The position numbers were made by a program, and so were the translations under genes. A stretch of DNA of 64,000 nucleotides from the NCBI RefSeq assembly GCF_014274465.1, contig NZ_CP060394.1:3286001-3350000 (forward strand), in the 5' to 3' direction. This document shows positions 1 to 8,111 of this stretch, in pieces (positions within the stretch are counted from its first letter, which is position 1; each line of letters begins with the position of its first letter). The DNA is from Alloacidobacterium dinghuense (GTDB lineage: Bacteria > Acidobacteriota > Terriglobia > Terriglobales > Acidobacteriaceae). The notes under the pieces were generated by a model. That model was given only the letters and a program-made list of their open reading frames with translations, was not told the origin of the DNA and did not search any database.

Positions 1-1
1 G

Positions 2-103
2 CGTGAGGGAGAAACCAGCCTCACTAAGCCAGCATGTGGAACGTTGGAGGGATTTTCGCTTCGATTCCTGAGCCGGCTGTACCATACGCTCCACCTCAAG
101 TAG
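2..103 (+). other. Short open frame running in from the window edge
   Basis: One frame is open from the first bases to a TAG at 101-103 and would encode about 33 residues. It could be the 3' end of a gene that starts outside the window, but the translated residues match no family I recognise and the other two frames close early. No terminator-like hairpin follows. Treat it as a possible gene tail only. Confidence 0.2.
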
Positions 104-146
104 AAGCAAGAGAAGAAAGTGCCTAGCCTTTCTGTTGCAAATTCCC

Positions 147-195
147 TGTGGTATCACCACATATAAATGTGAGAAAGTTATGTGGTACTGCCACA
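147..195 (+). promoter_or_regulatory. Paired palindromes at padR promoter, candidate PadR operator
   Basis: Two 15-bp dyads of the same design lie 34 bp apart. TGTGGT-ATC-ACCACA is at 147-161 and TGTGG-TACTG-CCACA at 181-195. A TATAAA -10-like hexamer (162-167) follows the first dyad directly, and the second overlaps the beginning of padR. PadR proteins bind short dyads over their own promoters, so autoregulation of padR and the ADOP genes behind it is the natural reading. The dyads are seen directly; binding is inferred. Confidence 0.6.
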
Positions 196-199
196 GGAG

Positions 200-559
200 A
201 TGAGCTTGGGAGACTCGAAACTCGATCTATTGCAGGGGACTTTGGACCTGATGGTTCTACAGACACTGGCAGCTATGGGTTCTCTGCACGGGTACGGCAT
301 TGCGCGCCGCATTGAACAGATCAGCGGCGATGAGCTACTGCTGAATCAGGGCACCATTTACGCGTCGCTGGTACGGCTGCAGCAGCGTGGCTGGATCGAT
401 GCCGCTTGGGGTACGTCGGAGAACAACCGCAAGGCCAAGTTCTATTCGATTACCGAAGCTGGCCGAAAGCAGCTTGCGCAGGATGCCGCGTACTGGGAGC
501 GGCTGGCGGGTGTCATGGGCCGGGTCCTAGCCATGCAGAACGAAGGCGGTGGTCGATGA
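200..559 (+). CDS. PadR family transcriptional regulator
   Basis: Winged-helix DNA-binding repressor of 119 residues. The N-terminal LDLLQGTLDLMVLQTL segment, the HGYGIARRIEQ helix and the LNQGTIYASLVRLQQRGWI recognition/wing region are the standard PadR signature found in acidobacterial regulators that precede ADOP permeases. It ends ATGA-style inside the start of the permease gene at 556, so the two are translationally coupled. The start is uncertain: ATG at 200 gives the usual family N-terminus but has AGGAG directly against it, while an in-frame GTG at 182 adds six residues. An out-of-frame ATG at 180 opens an 8-codon frame whose TGA overlaps the ATG at 200. Paired palindromes around the promoter suggest autoregulation. 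The ligand is unknown. Confidence 0.9.
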   Translation: MSLGDSKLDLLQGTLDLMVLQTLAAMGSLHGYGIARRIEQISGDELLLNQGTIYASLVRLQQRGWIDAAWGTSENNRKAKFYSITEAGRKQLAQDAAYWERLAGVMGRVLAMQNEGGGR

Positions 560-3249
560 CGGGTATAACGGACAAGTCTCCCAAGACCTCATCGAAGACC
601 TCCCTGAGCGCGTCGCTGCGAAGGGCGTTTCACCGCCTTCGTTCTTTTTTCCGCAAAGATCCGCTCGACCACGAACTGAATGACGAGATGGCTTCACACA
701 TCGAGCTGGCAATGGAGGAATACATGCGCAAGGGAATGCCCGAAGAAGAAGCACGGCGGCAGGCGATGGTCCGTTTTGGCGGAGTGCAGCAGGCGCGCGA
801 GCAGCATCGCGAGACGCGCGGGCTGCCGTGGATAGACGTGCTGGGACAGGACCTGCGTTTTACCTTTCGCACGCTGGCACGCGATCGCAGCTTAACGATT
901 ATCGCGATTTTGATTCTCGGGCTGGGGATCGGCGCGAACGTCACCGTCTTCAGCGTGGTCGATACGATTCTGTTGAGGCCACTTCCCTTTCGCGATCCTC
1001 AACAGTTGGTGTGGATTACCGGGAACAAGGGCGTTGGTGGTTTGTCGGGGATGACGTATTCCGTCGATGCATATGAGGACTATCGGGCGCAAAACAGATC
1101 TCTCCAGGATGTGACTGCCTACTTCCCCTTTTACGGACAGGGCGATTACAAGCTGACCGGATACGGTGAGCCTCAGCCAGTGAATGGCGTAATGGTGGCA
1201 GGAAATTTCTTCGAGCTGCTCGGCATTCAGCCAAAGCTGGGACGGTCGTTTGTTCAAGACGAGTTGATCAAGGGCGGACGTCCGGCGGTCCTCTTGAGCG
1301 AGCCTTTCTGGAAACGGCAATTTAACGGCGATCCGAAGATCGTAGGGCAGACGATCAATTTGAACAAAACTCCGACAATCGTTGCCGGAGTGATTCCTGC
1401 GACGTTCGATTTCGGATCAGTCTTTGCGCCAGGAACAAGGATGGACATTTTCGTTCCCGCCGTCATGGACGATATGCGCGAATGGGGAAATGTGTTTTCG
1501 CTGATTGGGCGCATGAAGCCGGGCGTCAGCGTCGGGCAGGTGCAGGCTGAGGCGGACATGCTCATTCCGCAGTTCTATGCCAGAAAGACCCATCCGGAAT
1601 ATGGCAAGGGCTACACCGGAACAGTCTGGGGACTGAAAGAGTATGTCAGCGGCAAGCTGCATCGCTCGCTGGTAGTTCTGTGGTCGGCTGTCGGGCTAAT
1701 CATGCTGATCGTCTGCGTGAACCTCTCGAACTTGCTGCTGGCTCGCTCAGCAGCGCGCAGCAAGGAATTCGCGATGCGCAGCGTTCTGGGCGCGCGCCGC
1801 AGTCGGCTGGTCCGGCAACTCCTGACCGAGAGCCTTGTGCTGGCGGCTGGAGGCGCTGTTTTGGGACTTGGCATTGCTTATGCCGTGGTGACATGGCTGG
1901 CGCATCAGGGATCGATTGCCCTGCCCTTGCTCAGCAGCATTCGCGTAGACGGAAGCGCGCTGGCGTGGACGCTTGGGATCGCGGTTGTGGCAGCGGTACT
2001 CTTCGGGCTGGCTCCGGGACTGAAGATGTCGAGCGGAGACCTGCAGGAGTCGCTCAAGGACAGTGGAATGGGCGCGAGCTCAGGCAGAAAGCATGATCGC
2101 ATGCGCTCGATTCTCGTCGTGTCGGAAGTCGCGCTGGCCTGCATTCTTATGGTAGGGGCGGGCCTGTTACTCCGTAGCTTTCTTCACGTGTTGGATATAG
2201 ACCTCGGCTTCAGGCCCAGCCGCGCGGCTTCAATGCAGGTGACCTATGACGATGGCAACAAAGATGAGAATCGCGGGCCGATTCTCGAGAATATGCTCGA
2301 TCACGTAAAGGCTATCCCCGGCATCGAAGCGGCTGGCATCACCGACATGCTTCCGCTGGATCGGAATCGCAGTTGGAATCTATTTCGGAAAGGTAGGGAC
2401 CCGAATCAGAAACCGGATACTGGCACGTATGTGCAGGTAGTAACGCCAGGATATATCGGCGCTCTGGGCATGCGGCTGATCAAAGGACGCGATTTCACCT
2501 GGGACGATTCAACGCACGCTGAGCACGCAGTCATCATCAATGAATCGCTCGCACGCCGTGAGTGGCCCGGACAGGACCCGGTAGGGCGTCTTGCAGTGGC
2601 GAATGGCGAAGACTCTCGCGTGATTGGCGTTGTTGCCGATGTGAAGGAAACCGGACTGGAGATAGATCCGGGCGCTGAGATGTATGTCCCGGTCACCCAG
2701 AACGGACCTGTTGGCGCAGAGCTTGTAGTCCGCACCAGCCTGCCGCCAGAAGCGCTGGCTGCAAGCGTGATGAAGGTGCTGAAGCAGATGAATCCGGGAC
2801 AGCCAGCGACGGAATTCCGGTCCATTCAACAATTGGTCGACCACTCGGTTTCCCCGCGGAAGTTCTTTGTGCTGCTGGTATCGACCTTCGCCGGGCTGGG
2901 GCTGCTTCTGGCCTCGTTGGGAATCTATGGTGTCATCTCATATTCCGTGGCGCGACAGACGCAGGAGATTGGCATTCGCATGGCACTGGGAGCATCGCGC
3001 ACGCGGGTACAAGCTGCGGTTATCGGGAAGACACTGCGGCTTGCTCTAATCGGCATTGTTCTGGGCGGAGCAGCTTCGTTTGTAATGGCGCGGGGCATCG
3101 CATCCCTGCTCTATGGAACGGAGCCTGCCGATCCGCTTACGTTTGTGGGAATGGTGGTGCTGCTGGGTATTGTGGCCATGTTTGCCGGATATCTGCCGGC
3201 GCGGCGGGCTTCCAGGATTGATCCCATGATTGCATTGCGTACGAACTGA
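556..3249 (+). CDS. ADOP-type efflux permease (MacB/FtsX-like), PadR-coupled
   Basis: Inner-membrane protein of 897 residues of the acidobacterial duplicated orphan permease type (TIGR03434 family). Order seen: a charged N-terminal prefix domain (about residues 30-90, with HELNDEMASHIE and EARRQAMVRFGG), a first transmembrane helix (AILILGLGIGANVTVFSVV), a MacB-like periplasmic core, an FtsX-type bundle (VGLIMLIVCVNLSNLLLARS), a second periplasmic domain and a second FtsX bundle ending PARRASRIDPMIALR. Family members carry two permease halves but no fused ATPase, and none is encoded nearby. The ATG at 556 overlaps the padR stop and beats the longer upstream frame, whose residues are padR sequence out of phase. 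The substrate is unknown; export or mechanotransmission across the periplasm is inferred. Confidence 0.9.
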   Translation: MTGITDKSPKTSSKTSLSASLRRAFHRLRSFFRKDPLDHELNDEMASHIELAMEEYMRKGMPEEEARRQAMVRFGGVQQAREQHRETRGLPWIDVLGQDLRFTFRTLARDRSLTIIAILILGLGIGANVTVFSVVDTILLRPLPFRDPQQLVWITGNKGVGGLSGMTYSVDAYEDYRAQNRSLQDVTAYFPFYGQGDYKLTGYGEPQPVNGVMVAGNFFELLGIQPKLGRSFVQDELIKGGRPAVLLSEPFWKRQFNGDPKIVGQTINLNKTPTIVAGVIPATFDFGSVFAPGTRMDIFVPAVMDDMREWGNVFSLIGRMKPGVSVGQVQAEADMLIPQFYARKTHPEYGKGYTGTVWGLKEYVSGKLHRSLVVLWSAVGLIMLIVCVNLSNLLLARSAARSKEFAMRSVLGARRSRLVRQLLTESLVLAAGGAVLGLGIAYAVVTWLAHQGSIALPLLSSIRVDGSALAWTLGIAVVAAVLFGLAPGLKMSSGDLQESLKDSGMGASSGRKHDRMRSILVVSEVALACILMVGAGLLLRSFLHVLDIDLGFRPSRAASMQVTYDDGNKDENRGPILENMLDHVKAIPGIEAAGITDMLPLDRNRSWNLFRKGRDPNQKPDTGTYVQVVTPGYIGALGMRLIKGRDFTWDDSTHAEHAVIINESLARREWPGQDPVGRLAVANGEDSRVIGVVADVKETGLEIDPGAEMYVPVTQNGPVGAELVVRTSLPPEALAASVMKVLKQMNPGQPATEFRSIQQLVDHSVSPRKFFVLLVSTFAGLGLLLASLGIYGVISYSVARQTQEIGIRMALGASRTRVQAAVIGKTLRLALIGIVLGGAASFVMARGIASLLYGTEPADPLTFVGMVVLLGIVAMFAGYLPARRASRIDPMIALRTN

Positions 3250-3320
3250 AAATTCCCCATGCCTCAAAAAACGAGACGTGGGCACCCTGGCTTGTGCAGC
3301 GAACTTTAAAGGTTGATTCA

Positions 3321-5972
3321 ATGATTTATCTCTTTCGGCAGATGCTGGGCCGTGTGCGCTCTTTCCTGCATAAAGCACCATTGGATGGCGAGCTGGATGC
3401 TGAGATCGCTTCGCACCTGGAGATGGCGGTTGAGGAGAACACTCGACGCGGGATGCATCCCGAGGAAGCACGGAGGCGGGCAATGATTCGTTTCGGCGGT
3501 TTACAGCAGGCGCGTGAGCAGCATCGCGAGACACGCGGTCTGCCATGGATGGATGTGCTTATGCAGGATTTGCGTTTTACCTCCCGCACGCTGGCTAAGG
3601 ATCGCGGGTTCACGATCATCGCCGTACTGATTCTAGGGCTGGGCATCGGGGCGAATGTTGCCGTATTCAGCGTAGTGAATACCATTTTGCTACGTCCGCT
3701 TCCCTTCCACGATCCGGAACGGCTGGTGCGAATCGTGGAGAAAAATGCGGGGACCAACGAATCCGCCAAAACATATACGGCGGATGCCACTCAGGACTAC
3801 CAACAGCAGAACCGCTCTTTCCAGTCCGTGAGCGGCTACTTCGCCTTCACCGGACCCGACAACCTTAAGCTTGTGGGCAATGGCCAGCCGCTTCCGGTCA
3901 CCGGCATCCTGGTGGCAGAGAATTTCTTTCAGACGCTCGGTGTGGATCCGTTCATGGGGCGGCTGTTCCGGTCTGAAGAATTTGTGAAACACGCTCAGCC
4001 TGTGGCGTTGTTAGGCTATCCGTTCTGGAAACGTCAACTGGGCGGAGATCGCAGCATCGTAGGGCAAACGATTAACCTCAGCAATACTTCGGTGACCGTG
4101 ATAGGCGTACTGCCGGAAACATGGGACTTTGGCTCGGTATTTTCACCGGGAGCCAAGGTCGACCTCTTCATGCCTTATATCATGGATGACTTCCGCGATG
4201 ACGGAAACGACCTGGCGCTGGTTGGCCGCCTGAAACCCGGAGTCACTTTGGCGGCAGCACAGAGAGAGGCCGACGAGATTTTTCCGCGGCTCCTTTTCGA
4301 TCATAAACACCCGAACGACAAAGCAGGCTACACCGGCCAGCTCACTGGATTGAAGGATTACATCAGCGGCAAGCTGCGGCGATCGCTGATTGTGCTGTGG
4401 TGCGCGGTGGGGCTGATTCTGTTGATCGTTTGCGTGAATCTTTCGAACCTTCTGCTGGCGCGGACGGCGGCGCGCAGCAAAGAGTTCGCTATGCGCAGCG
4501 CCCTCGGCGCGAATCGCTGGCGGTTGGCACGTCAGCTGTTAACAGAGAGCTTGGTGCTATCCGGAGCCGGCGCGATACTTGGGCTCGCGATTGCCTATGC
4601 GGTGACGGCTTACCTTGCGCACCAGGGATCGATTGCTCTGCCACTGCTGAGCAGCGTGCATGTAGATGGAAAGGCGCTCGCGTGGACGCTGCTGATTGCC
4701 GTGGCTGCGGGTGTGCTCTTCGGCATCGCTCCGGCGCTGCGGATGTCGCGCAACGATCTTCAGGAGTCGCTCAAGGACAGCGGGCATGGAACGAGCGACG
4801 GCAGGAAGCATGAGCGGATGCGGTCGGTGCTGGTGATCAGCGAAGTAGCGCTGGCCTGCATGTTACTGGTGGGCGCTGGTCTGCTGCTGCGCAGCTTTCT
4901 GAAGGTGCTGGAGGTCGATCTGGGTTTTGAGCCGAGCCGGGCTGCCGCTATCAGCGTGGACTATGACGATGGCGGAAGTACGGCTAAGCGGACAGTGATA
5001 TGGCAGGAGGTTGTGCGTCGGGCTTCGATGCTTCCCGGTGTGGAGGCTGCTGGGATATCAGATAACCTGCCGATGAGCCGGAACCGGGGCTGGGGAATAG
5101 CCGCAAAAGGACAGGAGAAGCCCAGGGACAGCGATTTCATAGGAGTATTCGTCTACATCGCTTCGCCCGGATACCTGAAGGCGATGGGCATGCGGCTGAT
5201 GAAGGGGCGCGACATCAGCTGGGAGGACCTGGCGAATAACGAGAATGTGGTCATCATCAACGAAACAGTCGCGAAAAAGCTTTGGCCTGGACAGGATCCG
5301 ATCGGCAGGACAGCAATTGCCGGTGGCCAGGAGGCGCGCGTGATCGGCGTGATTGCTGATGTGCGCGAAAGCAGCGCTGAGGACAACGGGGGCGCGCAGA
5401 TGTATCTGCCGGCGACCAAGAACTTCGGGCCGGAAGGTTGCTATCTTGTGGTGCGGTCGAAGCTTCCTCCAGCCACGCTGGGCACAAGCCTGATGCGCAC
5501 ATTGCAGGAGATGAATCCGGGGCAGCCGGCAACGGAGTTCAGGCCGATTCAAGCGTTGGTGGACCATGCGGTTTCGCCGCGGAAGTTTTTCGTGCTGCTC
5601 GTTTCGATCTTCGCCGGACTTGGGTTGCTTCTGGCTTCGTTGGGGATTTACGGGGTGATCTCCTATTCCGTTACTCGGCAGACACAGGAAATTGGAATTC
5701 GCATGGCGCTCGGTGCGACGCGATCGAAGGTTCAGCTTGGCGTAATCGGCAGAACGATGCGGCTGGCTCTTATCGGCATTCTTCTGGGCGGAGCAGCTTC
5801 GTTTGTGATGGCGCGCGCGATCGCTTCCCTGCTCTATGGAACCGAACCTACCGACCCAGAAACGTTCGCGGGGATGGTGTTGTTGCTTGGATCTGTGGCG
5901 CTGCTTGCTGGATATCTGCCGGCGCGTCGGGCTTCTCGCATCGACCCGATGATCGCGTTGCGCACAAACTGA
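3321..5972 (+). CDS. ADOP-type efflux permease, paralogue of upstream gene
   Basis: 883-residue paralogue of the preceding permease. It has the same prefix domain (LDAEIASHLEMAVEE, ARRRAMIRFGGLQQAREQ), the same first helix (AVLILGLGIGANVAVFSVV) and the same two FtsX bundles, ending in the same RRASRIDPMIALRTN. The pair is an obvious tandem duplication. ATG at 3321 is chosen because AAAGG lies about eight bases before it; a GTG at 3294 would add nine residues of low similarity. It lies 71 bp behind the first copy with no clear terminator between, so it is probably cotranscribed and under the same PadR control. The substrate is unknown. Confidence 0.9.
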   Translation: MIYLFRQMLGRVRSFLHKAPLDGELDAEIASHLEMAVEENTRRGMHPEEARRRAMIRFGGLQQAREQHRETRGLPWMDVLMQDLRFTSRTLAKDRGFTIIAVLILGLGIGANVAVFSVVNTILLRPLPFHDPERLVRIVEKNAGTNESAKTYTADATQDYQQQNRSFQSVSGYFAFTGPDNLKLVGNGQPLPVTGILVAENFFQTLGVDPFMGRLFRSEEFVKHAQPVALLGYPFWKRQLGGDRSIVGQTINLSNTSVTVIGVLPETWDFGSVFSPGAKVDLFMPYIMDDFRDDGNDLALVGRLKPGVTLAAAQREADEIFPRLLFDHKHPNDKAGYTGQLTGLKDYISGKLRRSLIVLWCAVGLILLIVCVNLSNLLLARTAARSKEFAMRSALGANRWRLARQLLTESLVLSGAGAILGLAIAYAVTAYLAHQGSIALPLLSSVHVDGKALAWTLLIAVAAGVLFGIAPALRMSRNDLQESLKDSGHGTSDGRKHERMRSVLVISEVALACMLLVGAGLLLRSFLKVLEVDLGFEPSRAAAISVDYDDGGSTAKRTVIWQEVVRRASMLPGVEAAGISDNLPMSRNRGWGIAAKGQEKPRDSDFIGVFVYIASPGYLKAMGMRLMKGRDISWEDLANNENVVIINETVAKKLWPGQDPIGRTAIAGGQEARVIGVIADVRESSAEDNGGAQMYLPATKNFGPEGCYLVVRSKLPPATLGTSLMRTLQEMNPGQPATEFRPIQALVDHAVSPRKFFVLLVSIFAGLGLLLASLGIYGVISYSVTRQTQEIGIRMALGATRSKVQLGVIGRTMRLALIGILLGGAASFVMARAIASLLYGTEPTDPETFAGMVLLLGSVALLAGYLPARRASRIDPMIALRTN

Positions 5973-6044
5973 GGACCAGCGTTTCAGGGAGACCGTGCGT
6001 CGTAGGCCATCCCTGTGCTGCTGTCGCCATCAGTTGCGCGACCT

Positions 6045-6050
6045 TATAAT
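6045..6050 (+). promoter_or_regulatory. TATAAT -10 box six bases before a start codon
   Basis: A perfect TATAAT at 6045-6050 is followed by six bases and then the ATG at 6057. Transcription would be expected to begin at or within a base of that ATG, giving a leaderless mRNA. No Shine-Dalgarno sequence lies between. The -35 region is not obvious (TGTCGC at the usual distance). Confidence 0.5.
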
Positions 6051-6056
6051 GCGAGC

Positions 6057-7583
6057 ATGGGACTTGGGCCCATATCTGTCCGCCTGATGGTTGCCGTGCT
6101 TCTCTGCTGCCTTTTCGCGCAGACGCCGGATGTTGCGCAGACACAGGCGGCTCCGAAAACTACAACCGCAAAAAAGTCCGAACAATCTGCTGAACTTGCC
6201 GCCCTCACGCAACAGATTCAGGATCTGACTACGTCTGTTCCACCGGAGTTGGCAGCCTATGCACTGCTGCGCCTGGTCGAAGCCAAGGCAGTCAGCCGGC
6301 AGGAACAGCAGAGGCAGCTGATCGAACAAGCTTACATGCTGGCAGGGCAGAGTCCTTATGCGGTACGTTTGACAGCGTCAGGAGGCCTTAGCGACTCGCG
6401 TGCAGGATATCTCTCGCAGGCTTTGACGCAGGGATTGGATTCGCTCTCTCTCCGAACACGCGCAGTAACGGCGATGCTGAAGCTCGATCCGGAGCGGGCA
6501 CGTGACTTGTATCAGCAATTGCGCCCGCTAGCGCTTGCGAATCGAAGCTGCGCCGACGCGATGCTCTACGATCCCTCCGCCTATTACCGCTCCGCCGGCA
6601 ATGTCTTCAAGCGAGGCTTTACGCCGGAAGAACAAGCGAAAGGGCTGCCTGACGATTTTCTGGAATCTATATTTCGCGACGTGCACCACGCGAGCGAAGT
6701 GGGTTCGGCGTCGGAGTTGCTGCGAGCACAGCAATTCGACGCGGAAATGCTGGCGCGGGCCGAGGGAGCCTTTGCGCGCTCGCTCAGCGGGATTCGCGGC
6801 GACTACCGCTCCTTTGCCGCAACGCAAAACGACCTCACACGAAACGTGACACGGCTGGCGCAAGTGCCGGGACGCGCGAGTCACGCGCTGCTGGAAGCCA
6901 CGAAGGCTTACCTGATCGCAAACGATTCGGGCGCCGTGTGCGGCGACCAATCTGGAAGCGTAAATGGCGCAACGCCAACCAGCAGTTCCTTCATCGCGCT
7001 CAATCAGGTGCTTGTGCGATATGGAATCGCGCCGATCAGCGATGGAGACGTGAAGCCAGGATCGGTGGTGCCTGCGAGCGAAAGCAGCACGCAGACGTAT
7101 TGGCAATCACCCAATGCGAAGCAATTGCAGGGAAGCGTGCGCGCTCTGCGCTCCGGGGACAAAGACTCGCCGCAATGGCAAGATAGTGCGTCAAGCACGC
7201 TGACATCGTTGCGCGAATGGATCGACAGCGGCAGCGAGCCTTCCGAGGAAGATTTCTATATCGAAAAGGCCGTGCTGTATTCCCAGATGCTGGTCACCAC
7301 TCCCACTGACGCATCGATTTACGACGAGATGCTGAACGAATACATTGCCTTTCTCAGCGAGCCGCCGCCCAGTGACGAGGTGCGGATCTACTGGCTTTGG
7401 AGCATTCAGAACCTGATGCAGCGGATTCGTTTGAACAGAGCTAATGGAGAAGCGGCGCGAGCCAAGCTGGAAACAGCAATTCAGGATGCGCCGAGTCCGT
7501 CGATTGCACTCTATGGATACTTGCTGGAACTAGAGCGAGTACAGCGCGCAAATACGGGACGGGGCTTCACTGCGCGTCAATGA
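6057..7583 (+). CDS. Secreted protein of unknown function
   Basis: 508-residue protein with an N-terminal hydrophobic segment (VRLMVAVLLCCLFAQTPDVAQ) that looks like a cleavable signal peptide. The mature part is largely helical, rich in Ala, Gln, Glu and Leu, without membrane segments or a motif I recognise. The helical composition and repeated short Leu/Ala-rich stretches would suit a TPR-like solenoid, but no clear repeat phase is visible. The ATG at 6057 is preferred over a GTG at 6015 because it starts directly at the signal peptide and sits just after a TATAAT box. It ends 17 bp short of the convergent VOC gene. Probably periplasmic; function unassigned. Confidence 0.7.
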   Translation: MGLGPISVRLMVAVLLCCLFAQTPDVAQTQAAPKTTTAKKSEQSAELAALTQQIQDLTTSVPPELAAYALLRLVEAKAVSRQEQQRQLIEQAYMLAGQSPYAVRLTASGGLSDSRAGYLSQALTQGLDSLSLRTRAVTAMLKLDPERARDLYQQLRPLALANRSCADAMLYDPSAYYRSAGNVFKRGFTPEEQAKGLPDDFLESIFRDVHHASEVGSASELLRAQQFDAEMLARAEGAFARSLSGIRGDYRSFAATQNDLTRNVTRLAQVPGRASHALLEATKAYLIANDSGAVCGDQSGSVNGATPTSSSFIALNQVLVRYGIAPISDGDVKPGSVVPASESSTQTYWQSPNAKQLQGSVRALRSGDKDSPQWQDSASSTLTSLREWIDSGSEPSEEDFYIEKAVLYSQMLVTTPTDASIYDEMLNEYIAFLSEPPPSDEVRIYWLWSIQNLMQRIRLNRANGEAARAKLETAIQDAPSPSIALYGYLLELERVQRANTGRGFTARQ

Positions 7584-7600
7584 CCTGCAGTCACTTCCGC

Positions 7601-8095
7601 CTAGGCTGTATTCAGGGTGGTAAAGAAGTCGACGAGGTTGCCGTCGGGATCGCGGAAGTAGATCGAACGCGTGCCCCATGGCTGATTGGTCGGTCCCTTG
7701 ACCCATACTGAGACGACGTCGTGCAGTCGCGCATATTCTTGATCGACGTCGCTCACTTTGAATTCCAGGATCGCGCTGTGATTCTCGCCGGGCTTTGTCG
7801 AGCCGGGAATGTATTTCTCTTGTGCTTCAGCAGAAAAGATCGCCAGCACTCCGGCGCCGGTGCGAAATTCCACGTAGTCACTGCCGGTCTTCTCCGGTTC
7901 GGTTTTCAGGACCTTTGCGTAGAAGGCGGTAAGCCGGTTGACGTCGCTGGTGATGAGACAGGTGTTAATCAGCGCCGGTGCCGGATCCACCACGGACTGT
8001 GCTGTCGCTCTTGCACTGAAGTGCGTGAATACGGCGAGTATCGATGCTGTGGCGCTCACGGTGAGAACGCACAGCAGGATGAAAGTTCTTCTCAT
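7601..8095 (-). CDS. Exported VOC/glyoxalase-fold protein
   Basis: 164-residue protein with an N-terminal signal-like helix (FILLCVLTVSATASILAVF) followed by one vicinal-oxygen-chelate domain. Typical features are the opening NTCLITSDVNRLTAFYAKVL segment, a central SAILEFKVSDVDQEYARL strand-helix and the closing RSIYFRDPDGNLVDFF strand with the conserved DPDGN. VOC proteins include glyoxalases, dioxygenases and resistance proteins, and the metal ligands cannot be assigned confidently here. Export is unusual for the fold. It lies 16 bp downstream of the lytic transglycosylase gene on the same strand, so the two probably share a transcript. Its substrate is unknown. Confidence 0.8.
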   Translation of the reverse strand: MRRTFILLCVLTVSATASILAVFTHFSARATAQSVVDPAPALINTCLITSDVNRLTAFYAKVLKTEPEKTGSDYVEFRTGAGVLAIFSAEAQEKYIPGSTKPGENHSAILEFKVSDVDQEYARLHDVVSVWVKGPTNQPWGTRSIYFRDPDGNLVDFFTTLNTA

Positions 8096-8111
8096 AGTTT
8101 GCGCTCAATGG

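Noticed and set aside
406-555. A longer N-terminus for the first ADOP gene
   Set aside because: These 50 residues are padR read out of frame; the ATG at 556 overlaps the padR stop and begins the family-like sequence.
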